From contig NZ_BMTR01000005.1 in assembly GCF_014649775.1 (NCBI RefSeq), forward strand, positions 434,001 through 498,000: a stretch of 64,000 bases of DNA, written 5' to 3'. The notes below the pieces were generated by a model. That model was not told the DNA's origin. It saw only the letters and a program-made list of their open reading frames with translations, and ran no database searches. This document shows positions 29,321-35,538 of this stretch, one piece after another (positions within the stretch are counted from its first letter, which is position 1; every line of letters starts with the position of its first letter). Position numbers and translations under genes: made by a program. This stretch comes from Streptomyces longisporoflavus. GTDB lineage: Bacteria; Actinomycetota; Actinomycetes; Streptomycetales; Streptomycetaceae.

Positions 29321-29380
29321 GGGGGAGCACGGGGGAAAAACGGGGGGACTACGGGGGAAAGCGGGGGAGTACGGGGGAAC
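29321..29380 (+). repeat. Six phased G-runs, about 10-bp period
   Basis: Runs of five or six G start at 29321, 29331, 29342, 29353, 29363 and 29373, each separated by 5-6 nt of A/C-rich spacer. The units are close to CGGGGGANNA. The plus strand could form G-quadruplexes. It lies just beyond the TetR terminator. Confidence 0.75.
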
Positions 29381-29385
29381 GAGAA

Positions 29386-29436
29386 AAGCGCCGGTCCGGT
29401 GCCGCCTGGAAACAGGTCGGCGGCGGACCGGCGCTT
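29386..29436 (-). terminator. Hairpin terminator of the TetR gene
   Basis: A 13-bp outer stem (29386-29398 with 29424-29436) and a 5-bp inner stem (29402-29406 with 29419-29423). On the minus strand the hairpin is followed by TCTCG after TTT of the arm, giving a short T-rich end. It begins about 49 nt after the TetR stop. Confidence 0.75.
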
Positions 29437-29484
29437 CTTCGTGCCCGGCTGCGGACCGGCGGCACCCCGGCGCTCCGGAGCGGC

Positions 29485-30102
29485 TCAGTGCCCTCCGCTC
29501 ACCCGGCCCTGGAGCAGTCGCGAGAGCGCGGAGTGCACGTCGTCCAGGGAGCGCTCCGGCTGGAAGGCCTGCCAGTCGAGCGCCGCCACCAGGACCATCC
29601 CGACGAGCGCGGCGGCCGTCAGGGGGATGTCGATCTCCTCGCTGAGCTCGCCGTTCTCCACGCCCGCGCGCAGGACGTCCTCGACGACGGCCACCGCCTG
29701 CTGCCTGACCACCATCAGGGTGGACTGCCAGGCGCGGTTCGTGCGCCACAGCTCGGCGACGTACAGCTGGGTGAAGGCCGGGTAGCGGTCGATGAAGCCC
29801 AGGCCCGCCCGGATCATCGCGTCGAGCGCGTCGACCTGCCGGCCGCCGCTCCCCACCGCCTTCTCGGCCGCCTCCTTCAGAGAAGCGGTGAGCAACCCGA
29901 CGCCGTGCCGCAGCAGCTCCTCGAAGAGGACCGACTTGCTCGCGAAGTTGTAGTAGACCGTGCCCTTCGCGACCCCGGCCCGCTCGGCGATCTCGTCGAC
30001 CGTCGTGGCCGAGAAACCCTGCTCCGCGATGAGCGTGACGGCGGCTTCGTAGAGCTTCTGCCGGGTGGCCTCTCGCCGGGTGCTGGTTGCGCTGCTGTCC
30101 AT
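29485..30102 (-). CDS. TetR-family transcriptional regulator
   Basis: A 205-residue repressor. The N-terminal helix-turn-helix covers roughly residues 12-60 (LYEAAVTLIAEQGFSATTVDEIAERAGVAKGTVYYNF in parts), followed by a helical ligand-binding domain. It is last in the order ABC ATPase, YhgE-like protein, TetR, with a 50-nt gap, so it is probably co-transcribed and autoregulated. The 26-bp palindrome at 33078-33103 ahead of the ABC gene is its likely operator. The ATG at 30102 gives the standard family N-terminus, though the ribosome site is weak. The inducer is unknown. Confidence 0.9.
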   Translation of the reverse strand: MDSSATSTRREATRQKLYEAAVTLIAEQGFSATTVDEIAERAGVAKGTVYYNFASKSVLFEELLRHGVGLLTASLKEAAEKAVGSGGRQVDALDAMIRAGLGFIDRYPAFTQLYVAELWRTNRAWQSTLMVVRQQAVAVVEDVLRAGVENGELSEEIDIPLTAAALVGMVLVAALDWQAFQPERSLDDVHSALSRLLQGRVSGGH

Positions 30103-30152
30103 GGGCCCGATTCTCACAGGTCTCGGCGCCCGTACAGGCGCGGTTGCGGGTC

Positions 30153-32237
30153 TCACAGGCTCAGCTCCGGGTGCAGACGGTCCAGGGTCCACACCTGCTT
30201 GCGGTGCGCGGAGAGCGCTGTGAGCGCCAGGGCGCCCGCCGTGAACGCCGTGAGGACCACGCAGGCCTGCCACACCGGGCCGAGCCCGCCGCCCGTGATG
30301 AGCCTGCGCAGGGCGTCGACGACGTAACTCATCGGCAGGAAGGGATGGATCGCGCCGAAGAAGGACGGACTCGTCTGGACGGGGTACGTGCCGCCCGCCG
30401 AGGTCAGCTGGAGCATCAGGACCGCGAGGACGAGGATGCGCCCGGCCGCCCCGAAGCGCGCGTTCAGCCACTGCACGATCGCCGCGAAGCAGCACGTCAC
30501 CAGGCAGAGGAAGCCCACCGTCCCGGCCGCCCGCGCCATCTCCAGGCCGAGGCCCCAGTGCAGGACCGACATCAGGGCCGCCGTCTGGAGCACGCCGAGA
30601 GCGGCCACCGGCAGCCAGCCGGCGAACGCGATCCGCCACGCGGAGGCGCCCGCGGCGAGCGCGCGCCGGTTGAGCGGCTGGATCAGCATGTACGCCACCA
30701 TCGCGCCGACCCACAGGGAGAGCGGGATGAAGTACGGGGCGAAGCCCGTGCCGTAGTTGGGCGCCTTGTGCATCGACTGGGAGGCGAGCTGCACCGGGTC
30801 GGCCATGACGTCGGTGCGCTGGTCGCGGTCCTTCTTGTCGTAGTCGGGGATCTTCTTGACGCCGTCGTGCAGCCCGCCGGACAGCTTCCCGGAGCCGTCG
30901 GCCAGCTTGAACATGCCGCCCTTGAGGTCGGTCGCGCCCGTCTCCAGCTTGCCGATGCCCGTGTCGAGGTCGTCGGCGCCGGTCTTGGCGGTGCCGAGGC
31001 CCGTGTGCAGCTTCTTGGCGCCCTTGGCGACCTTCCCCGCGCCCGTGTTGAGCTCGTTGATCTGGGTGACGGCCTTGTCCAGGTCCTCGTCGAGACGGGG
31101 TGCGCGTTCGGCGAGCTCCCGCGACTTCTTCTGCAGGGTGGCCAGGTGCTTGTCGAGCTTCTCGACGTCGCTGTGCTGGTCCTCGACCACGGTGTTCATG
31201 TCGTCCGCGATGGTCGACACGTTCTCGGCGGCCTTCTTGGCCTCCTTGAGCTTCGGGCAGGCCGGGTCGGGCACGGGGAGGTCCACGCAGCGCTCCGTGT
31301 AGAGGCCGCCGATGGTCTCGGAGCCCTTCTTGGCGCCGTCGGCCGCCACGGGTGCGAGCTTGACCCAGGTGTCCAGGTTGTGGCGCAGGGCCTTGGAGGA
31401 GTCGGCGACGAGCTTGGCGGTGTCCCCGATGGTCTTGCCGTTGTCCTTCAGGAAGGGCCGCACCTCGTCCGCGGTGCCGTTGACCTTGTCGGCCAGCTTC
31501 TGGGTGCCGTCGGAGACCTTCTTGGAGCCCGTCTCCAGGTCACCGGCGCCCTTGTCGAGCTTCTTGATGCCGCCGGCCAGATCGCTGCTGCCGTCCTTGG
31601 CGTCCTTCAGGCCGGTCGCGAGCTTCTTCGAGCCCTTCTTGGCCTCGCCGATGCCGCTGTCGAGCTTGTCGGCGCCCTTGGCGGCCTTCTCGGTCGCCCC
31701 GTGGATGTCGGAGAACGAGATGAAGATCTTGTCCAGGAAGGAGCGCGACGCCTTGGTGGAGGCCGCCGTGCGCACCTCGGAGAAGACCGTCCGGGAGATC
31801 TGCCCGACGATGTAGTTGTTGGCGTCGTTCGTACGGACCTGAAGGGCGCTCGTCTCCGGAGAGTCCCCCGAACTCGACGCCACGCGCTTGCTGAAGTCGG
31901 ACGGCATCGTCAGGGACAGGTAGTACGTCCCGTCCTCGACGCCCTTGCGCGCCTCGGCCGAGCTGACCTCGCGCCAGTCGAAGGTCTTGCTGTCCTTCAG
32001 GCCGTCGACGATGCCGTCGCCCACCGCGAGCTTCTTGCCCGCGGCCGTGGCTCCCTTGTCGTCGTTGACGAGCGCCACGGGTATCCGGTCGAGACGGCCG
32101 TAGGGGTCCCAGAACGAGCACAGGTACAGCGCGCCGTACAGCAGGGGCAGCAGCAGGAGCGCGACGAGCGCCGCACGCGGCAGCTTCCCCCTGCCGAAGC
32201 GCCTGAGCTCAAGCGCGGCCAGCTTCGGCGAGCGCAT
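30153..32237 (-). CDS. YhgE/Pip-family membrane protein
   Basis: A 694-residue protein. One N-terminal membrane helix is followed by a large extracellular part with conserved VALVNDDKGA near residue 53. A long region of short repeats follows (residues ~180-480, units such as LxxGxKKLxxG), predicted to be extended coiled or helical. About five C-terminal membrane helices of the ABC-2 type follow. Relatives include phage-infection protein Pip and the type VII-associated EsaA/YueB. Here it is fused in context, not sequence, to an ABC-type ATPase whose gene overlaps its start by 29 nt. It probably exports or remodels envelope components; the substrate is unknown. Confidence 0.88.
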   Translation of the reverse strand: MRSPKLAALELRRFGRGKLPRAALVALLLLPLLYGALYLCSFWDPYGRLDRIPVALVNDDKGATAAGKKLAVGDGIVDGLKDSKTFDWREVSSAEARKGVEDGTYYLSLTMPSDFSKRVASSSGDSPETSALQVRTNDANNYIVGQISRTVFSEVRTAASTKASRSFLDKIFISFSDIHGATEKAAKGADKLDSGIGEAKKGSKKLATGLKDAKDGSSDLAGGIKKLDKGAGDLETGSKKVSDGTQKLADKVNGTADEVRPFLKDNGKTIGDTAKLVADSSKALRHNLDTWVKLAPVAADGAKKGSETIGGLYTERCVDLPVPDPACPKLKEAKKAAENVSTIADDMNTVVEDQHSDVEKLDKHLATLQKKSRELAERAPRLDEDLDKAVTQINELNTGAGKVAKGAKKLHTGLGTAKTGADDLDTGIGKLETGATDLKGGMFKLADGSGKLSGGLHDGVKKIPDYDKKDRDQRTDVMADPVQLASQSMHKAPNYGTGFAPYFIPLSLWVGAMVAYMLIQPLNRRALAAGASAWRIAFAGWLPVAALGVLQTAALMSVLHWGLGLEMARAAGTVGFLCLVTCCFAAIVQWLNARFGAAGRILVLAVLMLQLTSAGGTYPVQTSPSFFGAIHPFLPMSYVVDALRRLITGGGLGPVWQACVVLTAFTAGALALTALSAHRKQVWTLDRLHPELSL

Positions 32238-33057
32238 CCGCCGTCTCCTCGTCGTTGTCGGTGTTGCCGGGGTTGTCCGGGTTGTCGGTGGCGTGAGTGC
32301 CGTCGGCGTGGTCGGCGTCCGGGTCGGCCGGAGCCTCGGTGGTCTTGCGTTCCGTGCCCGTGGCTACGGCGACCGCGTCCCCGGGCGCTTCGTTGCATAC
32401 GGCGACGACGGTGATGCCGCTCTCCGTGAGGGACCTCAGCAGGGCCCAGGCCTCGTCGCGTTCGGCGTCCGACAGCTTGAGGTCCACGTCGTCGACGCCG
32501 AGCAGCAGGGGCCGCCCGATCAGGGCAAGGGCCACCGAGAGGCGCAGCACCTCCAGGCGTTCCAGATCGCGTACGGAGGTCCGCCGCCCCTTGGGCAGCG
32601 ACTCCGTGTCGAGCCCGGCGGCGTCCAGCGCGGCGTCGATCCGTTGCCGTGCCTCGGCGGCACGCTCGGCGCGCGGCTTCAGCAGGGCCCGCAGCGAGCC
32701 GCCGAACCGCCGCTGGAGGAGCGCCCGTTCGCGCAGATGCTCCTCGACGGTCAGGGCCGGATCGAGGTCCGTCACGCCGGGCACGGGCCCGAGCGCGCTG
32801 ATCCGCCGGACCGCCGCGAGCTGCTTGGGCAGCGCGAAGCCCCCCACGCGGGCCTCGCCCTCCGTGGGGCGCATCCGCCCGGTGAGCGCGAGCAGCAGAC
32901 AGGTCCGGCCCGACCCGGACGGCCCCTCGATCGCGATCAGCGACGCGGCCGCGGCTTCCACGCCGACCTCGCGGAACGCCCAGCCCCGCGGTCCCTTGAG
33001 CCCGAATCCCCGCGCTGTGACGGCAACTCCGCGCTCGCCGTCCTTCGGCCCGTCCAC
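32209..33057 (-). CDS. ABC-type ATP-binding protein with degenerate motifs
   Basis: A 282-residue protein with the outline of an ABC ATPase. The P-loop is GPSGSGRT with Arg51 in place of the Walker A Lys. The signature LSGGQ region is replaced by RTSVRDLERLEVLRLS, and Walker B (LLLGVDD) ends in Asp-Asp rather than Asp-Glu. The C-terminal ~45 residues are Asp/Asn/Thr-rich and disordered. Its gene overlaps the YhgE-like gene by 29 nt, so the products should act together. Hydrolysis may be weak or lost. The GTG at 33057 follows GAGGGGGAACC. Confidence 0.82.
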   Translation of the reverse strand: MDGPKDGERGVAVTARGFGLKGPRGWAFREVGVEAAAASLIAIEGPSGSGRTCLLLALTGRMRPTEGEARVGGFALPKQLAAVRRISALGPVPGVTDLDPALTVEEHLRERALLQRRFGGSLRALLKPRAERAAEARQRIDAALDAAGLDTESLPKGRRTSVRDLERLEVLRLSVALALIGRPLLLGVDDVDLKLSDAERDEAWALLRSLTESGITVVAVCNEAPGDAVAVATGTERKTTEAPADPDADHADGTHATDNPDNPGNTDNDEETADALAEAGRA

Positions 33058-33077
33058 GGTTCCCCCTCGCGCCTTCT

Positions 33078-33103
33078 TTTGAACTGACTGGTCAGTGCAA
33101 AAA
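33078..33103. promoter_or_regulatory. 26-bp palindromic operator for the TetR regulator
   Basis: Inner arms ACTGAC (33084-33089) and GTCAGT (33092-33097) flank a 2-nt centre. After one mismatch each, outer arms TTTTG (33078-33082) and CAAAA (33099-33103) continue the symmetry. It lies 21-46 nt before the ABC gene GTG, where a bound TetR dimer pair would block transcription. Confidence 0.8.
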
Positions 33104-33218
33104 CTAACGTGAACCTGCGATCGGGGCAAAGTCGCAGGTCAGAGCCGATTGTCAGTGGCGTACTACACGATGTGCACATACGGCCACATAGCCGTTACGC
33201 GACGACAGGAGGTTCGTC

Positions 33219-33755
33219 ATGGCCAGCACTTCCGCAGCAGCCGCTCGTCGGCACCGCCCCGTCGGCCCCGCCCCCGTAACGACCGGCCCCGCGAGCGACG
33301 TCCACCCCGTCCTGCGCCGGGCGACGGCCCCGCCCGCCGCACTCGAACTGCTCGCCCAGGCCCGCGCCGGCATCGACGAGGCCGAGCACCTGGAGACTCC
33401 GAACGAGCGCTACGCCACGGCCCACCTCGCCGCCCTGCGTACGGCCGCCGCCGTCCTCGCCGCCCGCGGCCGTCCCGAGGAGAGCCCGCGACGCAGGCAG
33501 CGGATCCGGAGCGCCTGGGACGTGCTCCCCGAGATAGCGCCCGAACTGACCGAATGGAGCGCCCTCTTCGCCTCCGGCGCGCCCCGCAGGGCCCGCGCGG
33601 AGGCCGGCATACAGGGCGCGGCCTCCGGCCGGGACGCGGACGACCTGCTGCGTGACGTGGCGATGTTCTTACGCCTCGTCGAGCGGATGCTTGTGCTGCA
33701 GCCCGTGCTGCCCCAGCCCAGGCCGGAGCCGCCGGACGCGAGCCGCGACGGGTGA
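33219..33755 (+). CDS. SAV_6107-family HEPN-domain protein
   Basis: A 178-residue helical protein of the actinobacterial SAV_6107 HEPN family. A basic N-terminal ~35 residues is followed by the conserved core PAALELLAQARAGIDEAEHLETPNERYATAHLAALRTAAAVLAARG (read in parts) and by the WDVLPEIAPELTEWSALFASGA segment. The Rx4-6H ribonuclease motif of toxic HEPN proteins is not evident, and there is no adjacent nucleotidyltransferase antitoxin, so a toxin role is not supported. A strong ribosome site, CAGGAGG, precedes the ATG. The stop codon lies in a 12-bp tandem repeat. Confidence 0.82.
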   Translation: MASTSAAAARRHRPVGPAPVTTGPASDVHPVLRRATAPPAALELLAQARAGIDEAEHLETPNERYATAHLAALRTAAAVLAARGRPEESPRRRQRIRSAWDVLPEIAPELTEWSALFASGAPRRARAEAGIQGAASGRDADDLLRDVAMFLRLVERMLVLQPVLPQPRPEPPDASRDG

Positions 33756-33783
33756 CGGGACGGGTGACGGGACGGGTGACGGT
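33748..33783 (+). repeat. 12-bp tandem repeat, three copies
   Basis: The unit ACGGGTGACGGG occurs nearly three times in a row. The TGA inside the first unit is the stop codon of the HEPN-family gene, so copy-number change would not alter that protein. Confidence 0.75.
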
Positions 33784-33814
33784 CCGCCCTTCACTTCCCA
33801 TTAGGGTGGGAGCG

Positions 33815-33906
33815 CCCGCACCCTCCTCGCTGCCGCGCAGGCCGACGGAGGCAAACCCCTAGCTCCACCGCGGACGTGCGGTGGACGCGCCGAGGAGTCA
33901 ACTGCC
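33815..33906 (+). promoter_or_regulatory. Structured leader that can mask the methyltransferase ribosome site
   Basis: The ribosome site GAGGAG (33892-33897) lies in CGAGGAG (33891-33897), which is fully complementary to CTCCTCG at 33823-33829. The same CCTCC (33822-33826) can instead pair with GGAGG at 33847-33851. A separate 7-bp hairpin (33865-33871 with 33878-33884) lies between. The two pairings exclude each other, so the leader could switch translation on and off. No known riboswitch class is recognised. Confidence 0.5.
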
Positions 33907-34683
33907 GTGTCGGACCCGATGCGCCCCCGCGCTTCTCTCCGTACCGCCGTGGTCTGGGAGGTCCTCAAGGACGCCCTCGACCGCCGGGTCAAGGCCTCGG
34001 GCCGGGAGTCGCACTCCCTCGACGTGCTCGACACCGGCGGCGGCAGCGGCAACTTCGCCGTGCCCGTCGCCCGCCTCGGCCACCGCGTCACCGTCGTCGA
34101 CCCCAGCCCGAACGCCCTCTTCGCGCTGGAGCGCCGGGCCGCCGAGGCAGGCGTCGCCGACCGGGTGCGCGGCGTCCAGGGCGACGTGCACGGCCTCTTC
34201 GACGTCGTGGAGCGCGCCGGGTTCGACGCCGTCCTGTGCCACGGCGTCCTGGAGTACGTGGACGACCCCGCCGAGGGCGTGCGCAACGCGGTCGGCGCGC
34301 TGCGCCCCTCCGGCACCCTCAGCCTGCTCGCCGCCGGGCTCGGCGGCGCCGTGCTCGCCAGGGCGCTCGCCGGGCACTTCACCGAGGCCAGGCACGCGCT
34401 CGGCGACCCGGCGGGCCGCTGGGGCGAGGGAGACCCCGTGCCGCGGCGCTTCACCGCGGACCAGCTCACCGGTCTTGTCGAGGCCGCGGGCGTCAGGGTC
34501 GACGCGGTGCACGGAGTGCGGGTCTTCGCCGACCTCGTTCCGGGCGTCCTCGTGGACACCGAGCCGGGCGCTCTCGAGGCGCTCCTCAAGCTGGAGGCGG
34601 CCGCCGCCGAGCTCGCCGCCTTCCACTCCGTGGCCACCCAGTTGCATGTGCTGGGTGAGACCCGGGATGCCGACGAGGGCTGA
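33907..34683 (+). CDS. Class I SAM-dependent methyltransferase
   Basis: A 258-residue Rossmann-fold methyltransferase. The SAM-binding glycine motif is LDVLDTGGGSGNFAVPVARLG (motif I, ~residues 37-57). The acidic residue of motif II is in VTVVDPSPNAL, and post-motif segments include VQGDVHGLFD and CHGVLEYVDDP. The overall pattern resembles CmoA/UbiG-like enzymes, but the acceptor is unknown. It is flanked by the HEPN-family and DUF3040 genes, an arrangement seen in Streptomyces. The GTG start is preceded by GAGGAG 9 nt upstream, which may be masked by the leader. Confidence 0.9.
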   Translation: MSDPMRPRASLRTAVVWEVLKDALDRRVKASGRESHSLDVLDTGGGSGNFAVPVARLGHRVTVVDPSPNALFALERRAAEAGVADRVRGVQGDVHGLFDVVERAGFDAVLCHGVLEYVDDPAEGVRNAVGALRPSGTLSLLAAGLGGAVLARALAGHFTEARHALGDPAGRWGEGDPVPRRFTADQLTGLVEAAGVRVDAVHGVRVFADLVPGVLVDTEPGALEALLKLEAAAAELAAFHSVATQLHVLGETRDADEG

Positions 34684-34957
34684 CGTTCGCCCTGGCTGCC
34701 CCGCTGATCAGCGACGCAGCCGCACATGGAGTACGGCACACACCCCCCGAACGGGCTATGGGCGCCGTATGATCGAGGCAGACCGTCCGGCATGCCGGGT
34801 CGGCCGCTGGGGAATGCACGCTTCAGCGAGCCGGAGCGGCAGGGCGGTCCGGTTTGGCGAAGTTGGCGCAGAGGGGCGGGTTTCACGGGGGCGATTCCCT
34901 GCCTATCCTGAAGGGGACCCCCGGTCGCCCCGGCGACTGCACGATGAGGAGGACTCC

Positions 34958-35368
34958 GTGCCGCTCTCGGAGCACGAGCAGCGCATGCTCGAGCAAATGG
35001 AGCGAGCGCTGTACGCCGAAGATCCCAAGTTCGCGACAGCGCTCGAGGGAAGCGGGCTGCGTACGTACACCCGGCGACGGGTCTACCAAGCGGTCGCGGG
35101 CTTCCTTGTGGGTATCGCCCTTCTCATGGCCGGAATGGTCGCCCAGCAGATCTGGGTGAGCGTGGTGGGATTCCTCGTCATGCTGGGATGCGCGGTGCTC
35201 GCCGTCACCGGATGGCGCAAAGCGCCGAAGCCAGGTGAACAACCGGCCGCCGGTACGCCAACGGCACCGGGCAGCGCCCCGGCCCGTCGGCAGAGCAGGC
35301 AGCGGAAGTCGATGATGGACCGGATCGAGCAGCGCTGGCAGCGCCGCCGCGACGAACAGGGCCAATAA
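34958..35368 (+). CDS. DUF3040-family membrane protein
   Basis: A 136-residue protein. The N-terminal motif PLSEHEQRMLEQMERALYAEDPKFA defines DUF3040. Two membrane segments (AVAGFLVGIALLMAGMVAQQIWV and VVGFLVMLGCAVLAVTGW) follow, then a basic C-terminus (RRQSRQRKSMMDRIEQRWQRRR in parts). The family is restricted to actinobacteria and is usually encoded next to the dcw cluster, so a link to cell envelope growth is plausible but unproven. The GTG at 34958 has a perfect GAGGAGG 5 nt upstream. A candidate promoter TTTCAC-17-TATCCT lies at 34881-34909. Confidence 0.88.
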   Translation: MPLSEHEQRMLEQMERALYAEDPKFATALEGSGLRTYTRRRVYQAVAGFLVGIALLMAGMVAQQIWVSVVGFLVMLGCAVLAVTGWRKAPKPGEQPAAGTPTAPGSAPARRQSRQRKSMMDRIEQRWQRRRDEQGQ

Positions 35369-35424
35369 GCCTTCAGCTCTCCAGAAGTACGTCAGCCGTG
35401 GGCCTCACCGAGGTCGACGGCTGA

Positions 35425-35468
35425 CACGCGTAAGGGGTGACCGCCCAGGCGGTCACCCCTTACGCGTG
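35425..35468. terminator. Bidirectional terminator, 21-bp perfect inverted repeat
   Basis: The arms 35425-35445 and 35448-35468 are exactly complementary with only two bases between them. It lies between the convergent DUF3040 and transglutaminase genes and can stop transcription from both sides. Confidence 0.88.
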
Positions 35469-35538
35469 CCCTGGCTTCGCGTGGCCCGGGCCATAGGTCC
35501 CCGGCCCAGGACCCCCCGCCGGGGGGCCGGGACCGGGC

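Larger units (their letters stand above)
29041..29484. other. Intergenic region without a supported gene
   Basis: This 444-nt stretch lies between two minus-strand genes. It holds the DUF4126 promoter, a 9-bp hairpin (29243-29251 with 29258-29266), the G-run repeat (29321-29380) and the TetR terminator hairpin. Short open frames on both strands here lack ribosome sites and recognisable content. Confidence 0.6.

Noticed and set aside
29109..29330. 73-codon minus-strand frame in the gap before the DUF4126 gene
   Set aside because: No ribosome site, no recognisable content, and it overlaps a hairpin and the G-run repeat.
33219..33755. HEPN toxin of a toxin-antitoxin pair
   Set aside because: No Rx4-6H motif was found, and there is no nucleotidyltransferase or small antitoxin gene next to it.
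33843..33897. c-di-GMP-I (GEMM) riboswitch in the methyltransferase leader
   Set aside because: GGCAAACC is present and GACGC follows the hairpin, but the GACGCAAAGCC core and the docking loop are not recognisable. Kept only as an unknown structured leader.
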